From CAZSAT01 sp964604675 (GTDB taxonomy: Bacteria > Myxococcota_A > UBA796 > CAJQPC01): a stretch of DNA of 22,462 nucleotides. Of the stretch, positions 13,762 to 21,810 are shown piece after piece. The notes below the pieces were generated by a model. The model was not told the origin of the DNA. It did no database searches and saw nothing but the letters and a program-made list of their open reading frames with translations. Within the stretch, counting starts at the first letter, position 1, and every line of letters starts with the position of its first letter. Location of the stretch: the NCBI GenBank assembly GCA_964604675.1, contig CAZSAT010000113.1, positions 1-22,462 on the forward strand, read 5' to 3'. A program made the position numbers and the translations under genes.

Positions 13762-15114
13762 GTGAGGCCCTCCCCCCGCGCCGCGTTCCTCCGGGACGTG
13801 CTCGGCGCCCAAGCGCTCCCGCTGCGGCTCCGGGACGGCTGGCGCATCGACGAAGTGGCGCCCGAGCCCGAGCGCTTCCTGGTCCACGCCTCGGGGCACG
13901 GCGCCCGCTTTCGACTGATCGTGAGCCCTGCGCGAAGCGGCCTGGCCCTGAACCTGGACCCGGGCACGGCCCAGGGCCCGAAGCCCGCGCTTCGTCAGGG
14001 ACTGGAGCGGGTGGCGGCGGCGGTGCGCGCTGGCCAGCACCGTGCCACGCCGGCCCTGTGGACCCGTCCGGTCCAGGCCGTGTTCTTCCTGACCGACGTG
14101 TGCAACCTGCGCTGCAGCTACTGCGTGGTGCCCTTCGGCGGAAACACGCTGAGCGAGGCGCGGGTCGATCGGGCCTTCGCCCTGCTCGCCGACGAGCCGG
14201 CCCCCGGCTTCACCCTGCTCGGCGGGGAACCCACCCTGGCGTGGGACCGGCTGGTCTACGTGGTGGAGCAGGCCCGTGCCAGGCACCCCGGCGCCCCGGT
14301 CGGCATGGTCACCAACGCCACGCAGATCACCGCGGAGCGCGCGGCGTGGCTGGCGGAGATGGGCCTGGACGTCACGGTGAGCCTGGACGGGGACCTCGAG
14401 AGCCACGCGGGGCGTCGGGTGGGTGCCGTGAACACCGCCCGGGAGCGCGCGGTGGAGCTCTACTGGCAGGCGCGACGCGGCCTCGACCACCTCCAGGCGT
14501 CCGGCCTCGGGCTCCGCGCCAACATGGTGGTCACCCCCGCCACGGCCCCGGACTTGCGCGCCAACACCGCCCACCTCTACGCCCTGGGCTTCGACACCAT
14601 CAGCGTCTCGCCCGCCGTGGGCATCGTCTGGCCCGGCTCGGCGCTCGAAGCCCTCGCCGACGGGCTGGACGCCTACGCCGCCGAGGTGCTCGATCAGCTC
14701 GCCTCCGCCTCCGACGATCGACGCCAGCGCACCCGCACCGCGCTCCAGTGGGAGCTCCGGCGGGCCTGGTACTTCCTCGGCCGCGGCGTCTTCCACCCCT
14801 ACGCCCGCCGCTTCGTGTTCGGCGCCGACGGCCGGCTGTTCAGCGACCTCTACAACCACGAGATCGCCAGCGAGCTGTACCTGGCCGACATGGACGCAGT
14901 GCACGACCTGGACGCCGTCGACCACCACCACCGCACCACCCCGCAGGCGAGCTACGTCGCCGCGGGCTGGAGCGAGCGGGTGCTCGCCGACGTGCGCGCC
15001 ATCTCCACCGTGCAGCTGGAGCGGCTCACGCAGCTCGACGGCGAGCTCGTGGCGCGCTTCCCCAGCACCTCTGGCGCGCGCGAGCTGCGCGGGCACCCCC
15101 CGCTGCACGGCTAA
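13762..15114 (+). CDS. Radical SAM protein 1 (no C-terminal cluster)
   Basis: The 450-residue protein has a CNLRCSYC motif (C114, C118, C121) for the 4Fe-4S cluster that cleaves SAM, and GGEPTL (154-159) for the SAM methionine. The barrel continues with GMVTNATQI and VTVSLDGD. After Cys121 there is no further Cys, so it has no SPASM or twitch cluster. The first 100 residues form a separate domain with WRIDEV...ERFLVHASGHGARFRLIVSP, which resembles the N-terminus of the following gene. The start is the GTG at 13762, the first plausible codon after the divergent gene; there is no Shine-Dalgarno but a TATCCT lies six bases upstream. The substrate is unknown. The next gene begins nine bases after its stop, so they are one operon. 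Confidence 0.92.
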   Translation: MRPSPRAAFLRDVLGAQALPLRLRDGWRIDEVAPEPERFLVHASGHGARFRLIVSPARSGLALNLDPGTAQGPKPALRQGLERVAAAVRAGQHRATPALWTRPVQAVFFLTDVCNLRCSYCVVPFGGNTLSEARVDRAFALLADEPAPGFTLLGGEPTLAWDRLVYVVEQARARHPGAPVGMVTNATQITAERAAWLAEMGLDVTVSLDGDLESHAGRRVGAVNTARERAVELYWQARRGLDHLQASGLGLRANMVVTPATAPDLRANTAHLYALGFDTISVSPAVGIVWPGSALEALADGLDAYAAEVLDQLASASDDRRQRTRTALQWELRRAWYFLGRGVFHPYARRFVFGADGRLFSDLYNHEIASELYLADMDAVHDLDAVDHHHRTTPQASYVAAGWSERVLADVRAISTVQLERLTQLDGELVARFPSTSGARELRGHPPLHG

Positions 15115-15123
15115 GCTCTCCCC

Positions 15124-16404
15124 GTGACCCCGATCCGCGACACCCAGGAGCTCGCCGCCCAGCTGTGGCGACGCGGGCTGCACCGTTGGTTCGACGCGCA
15201 CGCTGGCTGGACCGTGCAGACCCCGCGCTTCGGCGAGCGCTGGATCGAGTTCCACGCCACCCGCCCGGACCACGCGCTCCGCCTGCGGGTGCAGCCGAGC
15301 GGCGATCCCTCGGCCGACCCGCCCACCTACACCGGCCGCCACCTCCAGGTCCTGCTCCTCGAGGGCGGGGCCTCCGGACACGCCCTGGCCCGCACCATCC
15401 TCGCGGTGGACCGCCGGGGGCTCGCGCTGGACCTCCCCATCGCCCGAAGCCTCGCCGACGGCGTGCTCGTGCCCTGGCGCGAGCTGTTCATCGCCGACAG
15501 CTGCAACCTGAAGTGCCGCTTCTGCTGCGAGTCCACCCGCGTGAACCAGGGCGGCCTCATGCCCTGGGAGGCGATCGACCGCGAGCTCCACCGGGCCCGC
15601 GACGAGGGCATCGGCCTCATCCAGTTCATGGGCGGGGAGGCCAGCATCCACCCGCGCTTCGCCGACGCGCTCCAGCTCGCCCGCGACCTGGGCATGCAGA
15701 CCTACACCATCACCAACCTGCTGCGCTGGCAGGACCGCGCCTTCGCGGAGCGCGTGGGCCCCCTGCTCGACGAGGTGATGATCAGCGTGCACGCGGCCAG
15801 CCAGGAGACCGGCGGCCTGGTGACGGGCCGCGCGGCCTGGTGGAGCCAGTTCTCGCGCGCGGTGCAGCACGCGGCCGAGACCATGACCGCCCGGCGCTTC
15901 GCCGCCACCGTGCTCTCGCGCCAGACCGTGAGCGAGCTCGACGCCATCGCCAACGTGGTGCTGGAGCTCGGGTGCTGCAAGTGGGTGATGGGCAACGCGG
16001 TGCCGGTGCTGGCCGCGGCGGGCCAGGCGATCGAGATGAACCTCGACCTGACCGAGCTTCGAGCGCGCCGCGGCGAGTTCCAGTCGCTGCACAGCCGGTG
16101 TGCGTCGAGCGGCTGCACGCTGGTGTTCTTCTGCATCCCCCACTGCGTGCTCGGCCCGGAGCTCTGGCACTCCACCCACGACCAGATGCTGCGCCAGCAG
16201 CCGCTCGACGGCGAGGGCCGGCTGGAGGACGTGAACTTCTGGAGCGAGGCGGACTTCCACGGCCAGCCCGCCCAGGTGTCACTCGCCCGGCGTCACGGCG
16301 CGCCCTGCCAGGGCTGCGAGCGGCGCAGCGAGTGCGGCGGCTACTTCAGCGACTACCTCGACCTGCACGGCGACGGAGAGCTCGGTCAGGTGGGCAGCGT
16401 GTAG
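15124..16404 (+). CDS. Radical SAM protein 2 (with C-terminal Cys cluster)
   Basis: The 426-residue protein has CNLKCRFCC (C127, C131, C134) and MGGEAS (169-174), then ISVHAAS in the barrel. Its C-terminus keeps several Cys: SRCASSGCTLVFFCIPHC and CQGCERRSECGGYF (C395, C398, C404), which looks like a SPASM- or twitch-type auxiliary cluster. The N-terminal 120 residues include WTVQTPRFGERWIEFHATRPDH then LRLRVQP, similar to the N-terminus of radical SAM protein 1. The pair may act together, one with and one without an auxiliary cluster, as in peptide or cofactor maturation. No precursor peptide was found. The GTG start lacks a Shine-Dalgarno. The last 19 bases overlap the convergent kinase gene. 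Confidence 0.92.
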   Translation: MTPIRDTQELAAQLWRRGLHRWFDAHAGWTVQTPRFGERWIEFHATRPDHALRLRVQPSGDPSADPPTYTGRHLQVLLLEGGASGHALARTILAVDRRGLALDLPIARSLADGVLVPWRELFIADSCNLKCRFCCESTRVNQGGLMPWEAIDRELHRARDEGIGLIQFMGGEASIHPRFADALQLARDLGMQTYTITNLLRWQDRAFAERVGPLLDEVMISVHAASQETGGLVTGRAAWWSQFSRAVQHAAETMTARRFAATVLSRQTVSELDAIANVVLELGCCKWVMGNAVPVLAAAGQAIEMNLDLTELRARRGEFQSLHSRCASSGCTLVFFCIPHCVLGPELWHSTHDQMLRQQPLDGEGRLEDVNFWSEADFHGQPAQVSLARRHGAPCQGCERRSECGGYFSDYLDLHGDGELGQVGSV

Positions 16405-17498
16405 GTGAAGGCCGCGCCCTCTCCGGGACGCGACACCACGTCCAGGGTGCCCCCGCGCGCCTCCACGAGCTTCTTGCACGTGGCCAGGCCCACACCGGAG
16501 CCCGGCTGATCGAGCCCCGCCGGCCCGCGGCCGAAGAGCACGAAGATCTGGTCGTGCTGATCCTCGGCGATCCCCCTCCCGTTGTCGGCGACCGTCACGA
16601 GCACGTCGTCGGCGCGGACCTCGGCCGACACGCGCACGCGCAGCGGCTGCTCGCCCCGGTACTTCACCGCGTTCTCGATCAGGTTCTGCAGCAGGCGTCG
16701 TTGCTCGGACGCGGCGCCGCGAACCGTCGGCAGGCCGTCGTGGGTGACCCGCGCACCGAGCTCGGAGAGCTGCGGCGCGAGGTCCTCGCAGACCGCGTCC
16801 ACCACGCTCGCCAGGTCCACGGCCTCGTCGACGTGCGCGGTCACGCTGCCGACCTGGGCCAGCGCCAGCAGCTCGTCGATCATCCGCCCCATGCGAACGC
16901 CGGACTCGCGGATCTTGCGCACGTCCTCCAGCTCCTGGACGCCGAGGCGAGCGGTCTCCAGGAGCGAGGCGAGGCCGGTGATGGAGGCCAGGGGCGACTT
17001 CAGATCGTGGCTCACCGCGCGCGCGAAGGCATCGAGCTCCTTGTTCCGCGCCGCGAGCTCCTGGTTCACCGCACGCAGGTCCGCCGTGCGCTCCGCCACC
17101 TGCCGCTCGAGGTCCTGGTTGAGCTCGCGCAGCGCGGCCTCGGCCCGCCGACGCTCGGTGACGTCCTGGGTCACCCCCATCAGGTTCACCAGCTCGCCAT
17201 CCGGCCCTCGGACCGGGATGAAGTTCGACGCGAAGACCCGCGGGGTGTCGCCGGACGACTCGAACTCGAAGTGGGCGTCGCCCTCCCGCATCGCATGCTG
17301 GAGCAGCTCGGCGATGCGCGCACGATCCGTCTCCGAGACGGCGTCGAGGTACGGCATGCCCCGGATGGCCGCCTCGTCGTCCACCCCCATCATCGCCAGG
17401 CCGGCCGGGTTCATCGCGGTCAAGCGCCCGTCGAGGTCGATCTCGTGGATGCACACCGGTGCGTGGGTCACCAGGGTCTCGAAGCGTGAGTCGTCCAT
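16386..17498 (-). CDS. PAS-domain sensor histidine kinase, soluble
   Basis: The 370-residue protein has an N-terminal PAS domain (about 1-115, ending NLMGVTQDVTERRRAE), a coiled-coil linker (120-153), a HisKA dimerisation domain with the phospho-acceptor His164 in AVSHDLKSPL, and a HATPase domain with N-box NLIENAVKY, G1 VADNGRGI, F-box QIFVLFGRG and G2 GSGVGLATCKKL. No membrane segment is present, so it senses a cytoplasmic signal. This layout resembles phytochrome-like and chemosensory hybrid kinases lacking a receiver. No response regulator gene is adjacent, so it is an orphan. The ATG at 17498 opens directly at the PAS domain; a GGGGGAGG is too far (17 bases) to be a standard Shine-Dalgarno. 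Confidence 0.94.
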   Translation of the reverse strand: MDDSRFETLVTHAPVCIHEIDLDGRLTAMNPAGLAMMGVDDEAAIRGMPYLDAVSETDRARIAELLQHAMREGDAHFEFESSGDTPRVFASNFIPVRGPDGELVNLMGVTQDVTERRRAEAALRELNQDLERQVAERTADLRAVNQELAARNKELDAFARAVSHDLKSPLASITGLASLLETARLGVQELEDVRKIRESGVRMGRMIDELLALAQVGSVTAHVDEAVDLASVVDAVCEDLAPQLSELGARVTHDGLPTVRGAASEQRRLLQNLIENAVKYRGEQPLRVRVSAEVRADDVLVTVADNGRGIAEDQHDQIFVLFGRGPAGLDQPGSGVGLATCKKLVEARGGTLDVVSRPGEGAAFTYTLPT

Positions 17499-17553
17499 GG
17501 AGGTCCGTCCGCAGCCTCCCCCGACGGCGTTCTATCCCTCGCGTCCAGCGTTC

Positions 17554-17568
17554 GTGCGACGATCGCAC
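17554..17568. promoter_or_regulatory. Perfect inverted repeat just before the sulfotransferase start
   Basis: GTGCGA (17554-17559) and TCGCAC (17563-17568) are perfect inverted arms around CGA, ending one base before the GTG at 17570. It could be a small operator or an RNA hairpin hiding the start. Nothing else in the 71-base divergent gap stands out apart from a TATCCC further upstream. Confidence 0.35.
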
Positions 17569-17569
17569 G

Positions 17570-18487
17570 GTGAAGAAGCCCGTGCCCAGCGCCGTCGCCG
17601 TCGCCGAGCGGATCCACGGGCCCGCAGAAATCGACGGGGCCGCCCTCCGGTGCGGAACGGTCCGGCTGGCGGCGGGCCGCGTGCTCGCCAGCACCCGAGC
17701 GGGTGCCCTCCGCCGCGTGGGCGCCGCGGGACCGGTAGCTCTGTGGCCGAGCGCGCGCACCGACCACTACGTGCTGGTCAGCGGCCTGCCGCGGGGCGGC
17801 ACGAGCTGGCTCGCGCGCATCACGGCGAGCCTGCTGCGAGCGGCGGGGGTGCACCTTCCCCCGCCCACCGAGCCCCGGACCGACGACTTCCCGCTCAACG
17901 ACCCCGGCGACCCCGAGGACCTCCGCCTCCGCGCCCACGTGGCCGCCCATGGCGGCGGCTGGCACCTCGCGAAGACCCACTACGTGGGCGACCTGGACCG
18001 TGTGCGCTGCCTCTGGATCGGGCGCGACCTCACCGACGTGATGGCCTCCACCTGCCACTACGCGCTGGCGGGCCCCGCGCGGGAGCACTTCGCCCACCTG
18101 CCCCCCGACGAGGCCTACCGGCAGGTGGTCGACGCCACCCTCCCACGCACCGTGGCGGCCCTCCGCGCCATCCGCAGCGCTCCCCCACACACCCTGGTCT
18201 TGAGCTACGAGCAGCTCTCCGAGGATCCGGCCGCGCAGATCCGCTCCATCGCCGAGCACCTCGACCTCGCCCTGCCCGCGGGCTTCGACCTCGCGATCGC
18301 CCGCCGGCACGCCTTCGAGCGGGAGTCGGGACGCCCACGAGGCCAGGAGGACCGGAGCAGCTACCACCGCGCCGGGCTGGTCGGCGACGGCAGCCTGCCC
18401 GCCTGCGTCGCGCAGCAGATCGCCGAGGCCTGCCAGCTTGTCGCTGGGTTATCGCAAGGCCGGAACCACCTGGAGCCCACCTCATGA
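17570..18487 (+). CDS. Sulfotransferase-like protein
   Basis: The 305-residue protein has VSGLPRGGTSWL (70-81), the PAPS 5'-phosphosulfate loop of sulfotransferases (canonical SGxPRSGTTWL), LWIGRDLTDVMASTCHYA for the 3'-phosphate site, and LSYEQLSEDPAAQIRSIAEHL, typical of the second half. The late ERESGRPRGQEDRSSYHRAG corresponds to the KGxxGxW end motif but is altered. It would transfer sulfate from PAPS to an unknown acceptor. The GTG at 17570 is the first reasonable start after the divergent kinase. Residues 1-60 precede the sulfotransferase core and match nothing I recognise. The stop overlaps the next ATG (ATGA), so the SRPBCC protein is co-translated. Confidence 0.85.
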   Translation: MKKPVPSAVAVAERIHGPAEIDGAALRCGTVRLAAGRVLASTRAGALRRVGAAGPVALWPSARTDHYVLVSGLPRGGTSWLARITASLLRAAGVHLPPPTEPRTDDFPLNDPGDPEDLRLRAHVAAHGGGWHLAKTHYVGDLDRVRCLWIGRDLTDVMASTCHYALAGPAREHFAHLPPDEAYRQVVDATLPRTVAALRAIRSAPPHTLVLSYEQLSEDPAAQIRSIAEHLDLALPAGFDLAIARRHAFERESGRPRGQEDRSSYHRAGLVGDGSLPACVAQQIAEACQLVAGLSQGRNHLEPTS

Positions 18488-19146
18488 AGAAGCTCATCGG
18501 ACTCGTCTTCGGACTCGGCGCGCTGGCCGTGCTCGGCGTCGGCGGCGCCGCCGCCATGCAGCCCGATACCATCCACGTCGAACGCAGCGCCACCTTCGCG
18601 GCCACCGCGGACGACGTCTGGCCGCACGTGTCCGATGCCAAGCTGGCCCACGCCTGGAGCCCCTGGAACGACAAGGACCCCAACGCCACCTACACCTACA
18701 CCGACAAGACCAGCGGCGTGGGCAGCGGCTACAGCTGGGAAGGCAACGAGGAGGTCGGCACGGGCAGCCTCACGGTGCTCCGCCAGACCGAGAACGTGGA
18801 AGTCGTCTCGGCGCTGGTCTTCGTGGCTCCGTGGGAGTCCGAGGCCGAAGCGGGCTTCCAGCTCCAGGCCTCCGGCGATTCCACCAAGGTGACCTGGACC
18901 TACGACCAGGACGCCGACTTCGGCACCAAGGTGATGGGCCTGTTCATGGACATGGACGAGATGCTGGGCCCCGACTACGAAGCCGGCCTGGCCGCGCTCG
19001 GGGAGGTCGTCGAGCAGGCAGCCGCCGACCGCATCGCCGCCGCGAAGGAGGCCGCGCGTGAGGCCGAGGAGAGGGCCCAGGCCACCGAGGAACGCGCCGC
19101 GGACCAGAAGCAGGACATCAAGGCCAACCGCCGTCGCGGCGGCTGA
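18484..19146 (+). CDS. Membrane-anchored SRPBCC (polyketide cyclase-like) protein
   Basis: The 220-residue protein has an N-terminal signal anchor (KKLIGLVFGLGALAVLGVGGAAAM, about 2-25), then a SRPBCC domain: ERSATFAATADDVWPHVSDAKLAHAWSPW, GVGSGYSWEGNEEVGTGSLTV, TKVTWTYDQD and KVMGLFMDMDEMLGPDYEAGL, matching the widespread polyketide cyclase/dehydrase-type family. After about residue 175 comes a charged Ala/Glu/Arg coiled coil ending NRRRGG, an unusual extension. It probably binds a lipid or hydrophobic ligand at the outer face of the inner membrane, which is inference. Its ATG overlaps the sulfotransferase stop by four bases. Confidence 0.9.
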   Translation: MKKLIGLVFGLGALAVLGVGGAAAMQPDTIHVERSATFAATADDVWPHVSDAKLAHAWSPWNDKDPNATYTYTDKTSGVGSGYSWEGNEEVGTGSLTVLRQTENVEVVSALVFVAPWESEAEAGFQLQASGDSTKVTWTYDQDADFGTKVMGLFMDMDEMLGPDYEAGLAALGEVVEQAAADRIAAAKEAAREAEERAQATEERAADQKQDIKANRRRGG

Positions 19147-19163
19147 GGTCGGTGGCTGGCTGA

Positions 19164-19309
19164 GCGGTTCGTTCGTAACGAACCGCTTCCGCGCGCACGG
19201 CGCGCGGCGGCCGAAGGCCGGGGGGAGCGCGCCCAGCGCGCGGTGCGGGGGCTGGCCCCCGCAGGAGACAGTAGTTGAAAGGGCTCGTTACCTACGAGCC
19301 CGTCAACTA
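19164..19309. terminator. Block of six consecutive hairpins between convergent genes
   Basis: This fills nearly all of the 167-base gap. The inverted repeats are: GCGGTTCGTT-CGT-AACGAACCGC arms (19164-19186); GCGCGC-ACG-GCGCGC (19191-19205); CGGCC-GAA-GGCCG (19208-19220); GCGCGC-CCA-GCGCGC (19227-19241); GCGGGGGC-TG-GCCCCCGC (19245-19262); and TAGTTGA then GGGCTCGT pairing with ACGAGCCC then TCAACTA (19272-19309). The first and last are likely terminators for the two converging units, though neither has a clear T-tract. The central GC-rich part looks like a dispersed palindromic element. Confidence 0.7.
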
Positions 19310-19313
19310 GTAG

Positions 19314-20690
19314 CTACTTCAGCTTGCCGCTGAAGGTGCAGTCCAGCCCGCCCTTCGAGTCGTAGCTCCCCGTCATCGTGGCGAGGTCGGGGGACACGCG
19401 TCCGGCGAACGACCCACAGGGCGCGCAGTCCTGCTCGTGCAGCACGAGCGAGCGCGCCGCCTCGTCGTAGCGGCCGTCCACCTCGCGCCGTACCCCGGCG
19501 AAGGTGGACGTGCCGCTCACGTCGTGGCCCGACCCCACCACCTGCACACGCACCCAGTGGTCGCCGCAGCGCCCCTCCCAGCGGTGATCCAGGGGCCCGC
19601 CGACCTCGGGTTCGGGCTCCGACAGGATGGCCTCCACACTGCGAAGCTCCTCGGGCTCCGGCTGCAGCACGATCGGCGGTGAGGCCGGCGCCGTCGACCG
19701 CTGGTGGGTGGCAAGCCACCAGGTGCCAGCCCCCACCGAGGCGATGAAGAGCACCCCCGCCAGGCCGAACCACAAGGGCCGACGGTCGACCCGCGGCGAG
19801 CGGCCCAGATCGGAGAAGCGCCGCGTGGGCGGCGGCGGTGGAGGTTCCGCGCGGGCTCTCACGCCACGCCCACCGCCGGTCCCGGGAAGCCCGAGCGCAG
19901 GGCGAGCGGCCACGTCGCGCACCAGCAGGGCCGTGGACATCTCCGCAGCGCTCGCGTAGCGCTGGCCCGCTTCGTAGCGCGTGGCCTTCCAGAGCACCTC
20001 GCGCAGCTTGCGCGGCATGGACCCCCAGCGGTCGTGGTCGAGGCCCGCGGTGAAGAGGTCCAGGGGGCTCTCGCCGGTGAGCATGAAGAAGACGGTGGTG
20101 GCGACTCCGTACACGTCGGCGGCGGGGGCGACCGAGGTGGCGTCGGCCTTCTGCTCGGGCGCCATGAAGGCCAGCGAGCCCATGGCCATGCCCGTGCGGG
20201 TCTTGTGCGAGGTCTCGTTGTCGAGGATGCGCGCGATCCCGAAGTCCACGAGCTTGGGCCGCCCATCGGGGGTGAGGAGCACGTTCGACGGCTTGACGTC
20301 GCGGTGGATGATCCCCTGGAGGTGGGCCACGTGCAGGGCATCGAGCACGGCACCGGCCACGGCCACGGCCTGCTCGGGCGTGAACACCCCCTGCAGGCCC
20401 ACGCGGTCGGCCACGGTGCCGCCCTCCACCACCTCCATGACCACCCACGTGGCGCCGTCCTGTTCGCCGCTGTCGAAGACCTTGACGATCGCCTCGTGGT
20501 CGAGGCTCTGCAGGGCCTTCGCCTCGCGAAGCAGGCGGCGGGTGAGGTCCCGCTCCTTGTCGTCGCGCGCCGGCGGCATGATCTTCGCGGCCCGATCCAC
20601 GTGGAGCTGCTTGTCGCGCACCCGGTAGACCGTGGCGAAGGCCCCCTTTCCGAGCACCTCACCGACCTCGTAGCGACCGCCGAGCTCCAT
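19314..20690 (-). CDS. Transmembrane Ser/Thr protein kinase with extracytoplasmic domain
   Basis: The 458-residue protein has a Hanks-type kinase domain (about 7-262): Gly loop GKGAFATVY, Lys36 in AAKIMP, catalytic HRDVKPSN (D131), DFG (149-151) and MAPEQ. A Pro-rich juxtamembrane stretch (PPPPPPTRR) leads to one membrane segment (about 306-328, WFGLAGVLFIASVGAGTWWLA). The outer part (about 365-458) is a strand-rich domain with HRWEGRCGDHWVRVQV, DVSGTSTF, VDGRYDEAARSLVL and TGSYDSKGGLDCTFSG, and four Cys; I do not recognise it. It would be the sensor. The ATG shares a base with the aroC stop (TGATG), so expression is coupled to chorismate synthase. Confidence 0.93.
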   Translation of the reverse strand: MELGGRYEVGEVLGKGAFATVYRVRDKQLHVDRAAKIMPPARDDKERDLTRRLLREAKALQSLDHEAIVKVFDSGEQDGATWVVMEVVEGGTVADRVGLQGVFTPEQAVAVAGAVLDALHVAHLQGIIHRDVKPSNVLLTPDGRPKLVDFGIARILDNETSHKTRTGMAMGSLAFMAPEQKADATSVAPAADVYGVATTVFFMLTGESPLDLFTAGLDHDRWGSMPRKLREVLWKATRYEAGQRYASAAEMSTALLVRDVAARPALGLPGTGGGRGVRARAEPPPPPPTRRFSDLGRSPRVDRRPLWFGLAGVLFIASVGAGTWWLATHQRSTAPASPPIVLQPEPEELRSVEAILSEPEPEVGGPLDHRWEGRCGDHWVRVQVVGSGHDVSGTSTFAGVRREVDGRYDEAARSLVLHEQDCAPCGSFAGRVSPDLATMTGSYDSKGGLDCTFSGKLK

Positions 20691-21763
20691 CAGCCGCGGA
20701 GCGCCCGGAAGCGAAGGAGGTGATCGACGAGGACCAGCGCCATGGCCGCCTCGACCACCGGCACCGCCCGCGGGAGCACGCAGGGATCGTGGCGTCCCCG
20801 CGCCTTGATGGTGGCGGCGCGGCCCGCCCGGTCGACCGTGTCCTGCTCGCGGAAGAGGGTGGCCACGGGCTTGAAGGCCACGCTGAGCTCCACCGGCATG
20901 CCGTTGGAGATGCCGCCCTGGATGCCACCGGAGCGGTTGGTGCGGGTGCGCACGCCTCCCGCACCGTCGGGCTCGAAGAGGTCGTTGTGCTCGGAGCCAC
21001 GGAGCGAGAGGGCGCGGAACCCGAGCCCGGACTCGAAGCCCTTGGCCGCGGGCAACGACAGCATCGCCTTGGCCAGATCGGCCTCGAGCTTGTCGAACAC
21101 CGGGTCGCCGAGGCCAGCCGGCACCCCTCGCGCCACGGCGCGGACCACGCCGCCGAGGGTGTCGCCGTCGGCGCGCGCCGCGCGGATGGCCTCCTCGAAG
21201 CGCGCCGACGCCGCCGGGTCCGGACACCTCACCAGGCTGGCGTCGACCTGCTCGGCCGTCACGGTCGAGGGGTCGACCTCGGCTTCGTCGCCGCCCACCT
21301 GCTGCACCCACGCCACCAGCTCCACCGCGCCCAACACCTGCCGCGCGACCGCACCTGCGGCCACCCGTGCAGCGGTCTCGCGCGCCGACGACCGACCGCC
21401 GCCGCGCCAGTCGCGGAAGCCGTAGCGCTGGTCGTAGGTGTAGTCGGCGTGGGACGGGCGGTAGAGGTGGGCGAAGGGCGCGTAGGCGCTGGAGTCGGCG
21501 TCCCCGTTGTCGATCATCAGCGCGATCGGCGTGCCCGTGGTGCGGCCCTCGAAGACCCCCGACAACACGCGGACCTGGTCCCGTTCCTTGCGCTGGGTGG
21601 TCAGCTTGTTCTGACCAGGACGCCGCCGGGCGAGCTGGTGCTGCATCGCGTCGAGGTCCAGCGCGACGCCCGGCGGGCAGCCCTCCACCACGCACCCCAG
21701 CGCGGGCCCGTGGGACTCGCCCCAGGTGGTCACTACGAAGAGCCGTCCGGTCGTCGATCCCAT
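20690..21763 (-). CDS. aroC: Chorismate synthase
   Basis: The 357-residue enzyme converts 5-enolpyruvylshikimate 3-phosphate to chorismate using reduced FMN, the last step of the shikimate pathway. Family motifs are all visible: WGESHG (14-19), RRRPGQNKLTTQRKE, TTGTPIALMIDN, RPSHADYTYD, GGGRSSARET, GGIQGGISNG and GRHDPCV. The length is normal for the family. No other aro gene is in the window. The ATG at 21763 has no clear Shine-Dalgarno; a GATACT lies seven bases upstream, in line with a short or leaderless transcript. The gene is divergent from psd across 47 bases and coupled to the downstream kinase. Confidence 0.97.
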   Translation of the reverse strand: MGSTTGRLFVVTTWGESHGPALGCVVEGCPPGVALDLDAMQHQLARRRPGQNKLTTQRKERDQVRVLSGVFEGRTTGTPIALMIDNGDADSSAYAPFAHLYRPSHADYTYDQRYGFRDWRGGGRSSARETAARVAAGAVARQVLGAVELVAWVQQVGGDEAEVDPSTVTAEQVDASLVRCPDPAASARFEEAIRAARADGDTLGGVVRAVARGVPAGLGDPVFDKLEADLAKAMLSLPAAKGFESGLGFRALSLRGSEHNDLFEPDGAGGVRTRTNRSGGIQGGISNGMPVELSVAFKPVATLFREQDTVDRAGRAATIKARGRHDPCVLPRAVPVVEAAMALVLVDHLLRFRALRG

Positions 21764-21810
21764 CGGCCCCAGTATCGCCCGATGCGCCCGATCGAGGTTA
21801 GGCGCGCCCG

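Noticed and set aside
13288..16260. Long minus-strand frame opposite the radical SAM genes
   Set aside because: Only its last 146 codons (SRPBCC, from 13728) are real; the rest is antisense to the radical SAM motifs and looks like a shadow.
14058..17489. Plus-strand frame of over 1100 codons across radical SAM genes and kinase
   Set aside because: Out of frame with both radical SAM proteins and antisense to the kinase; no motifs.
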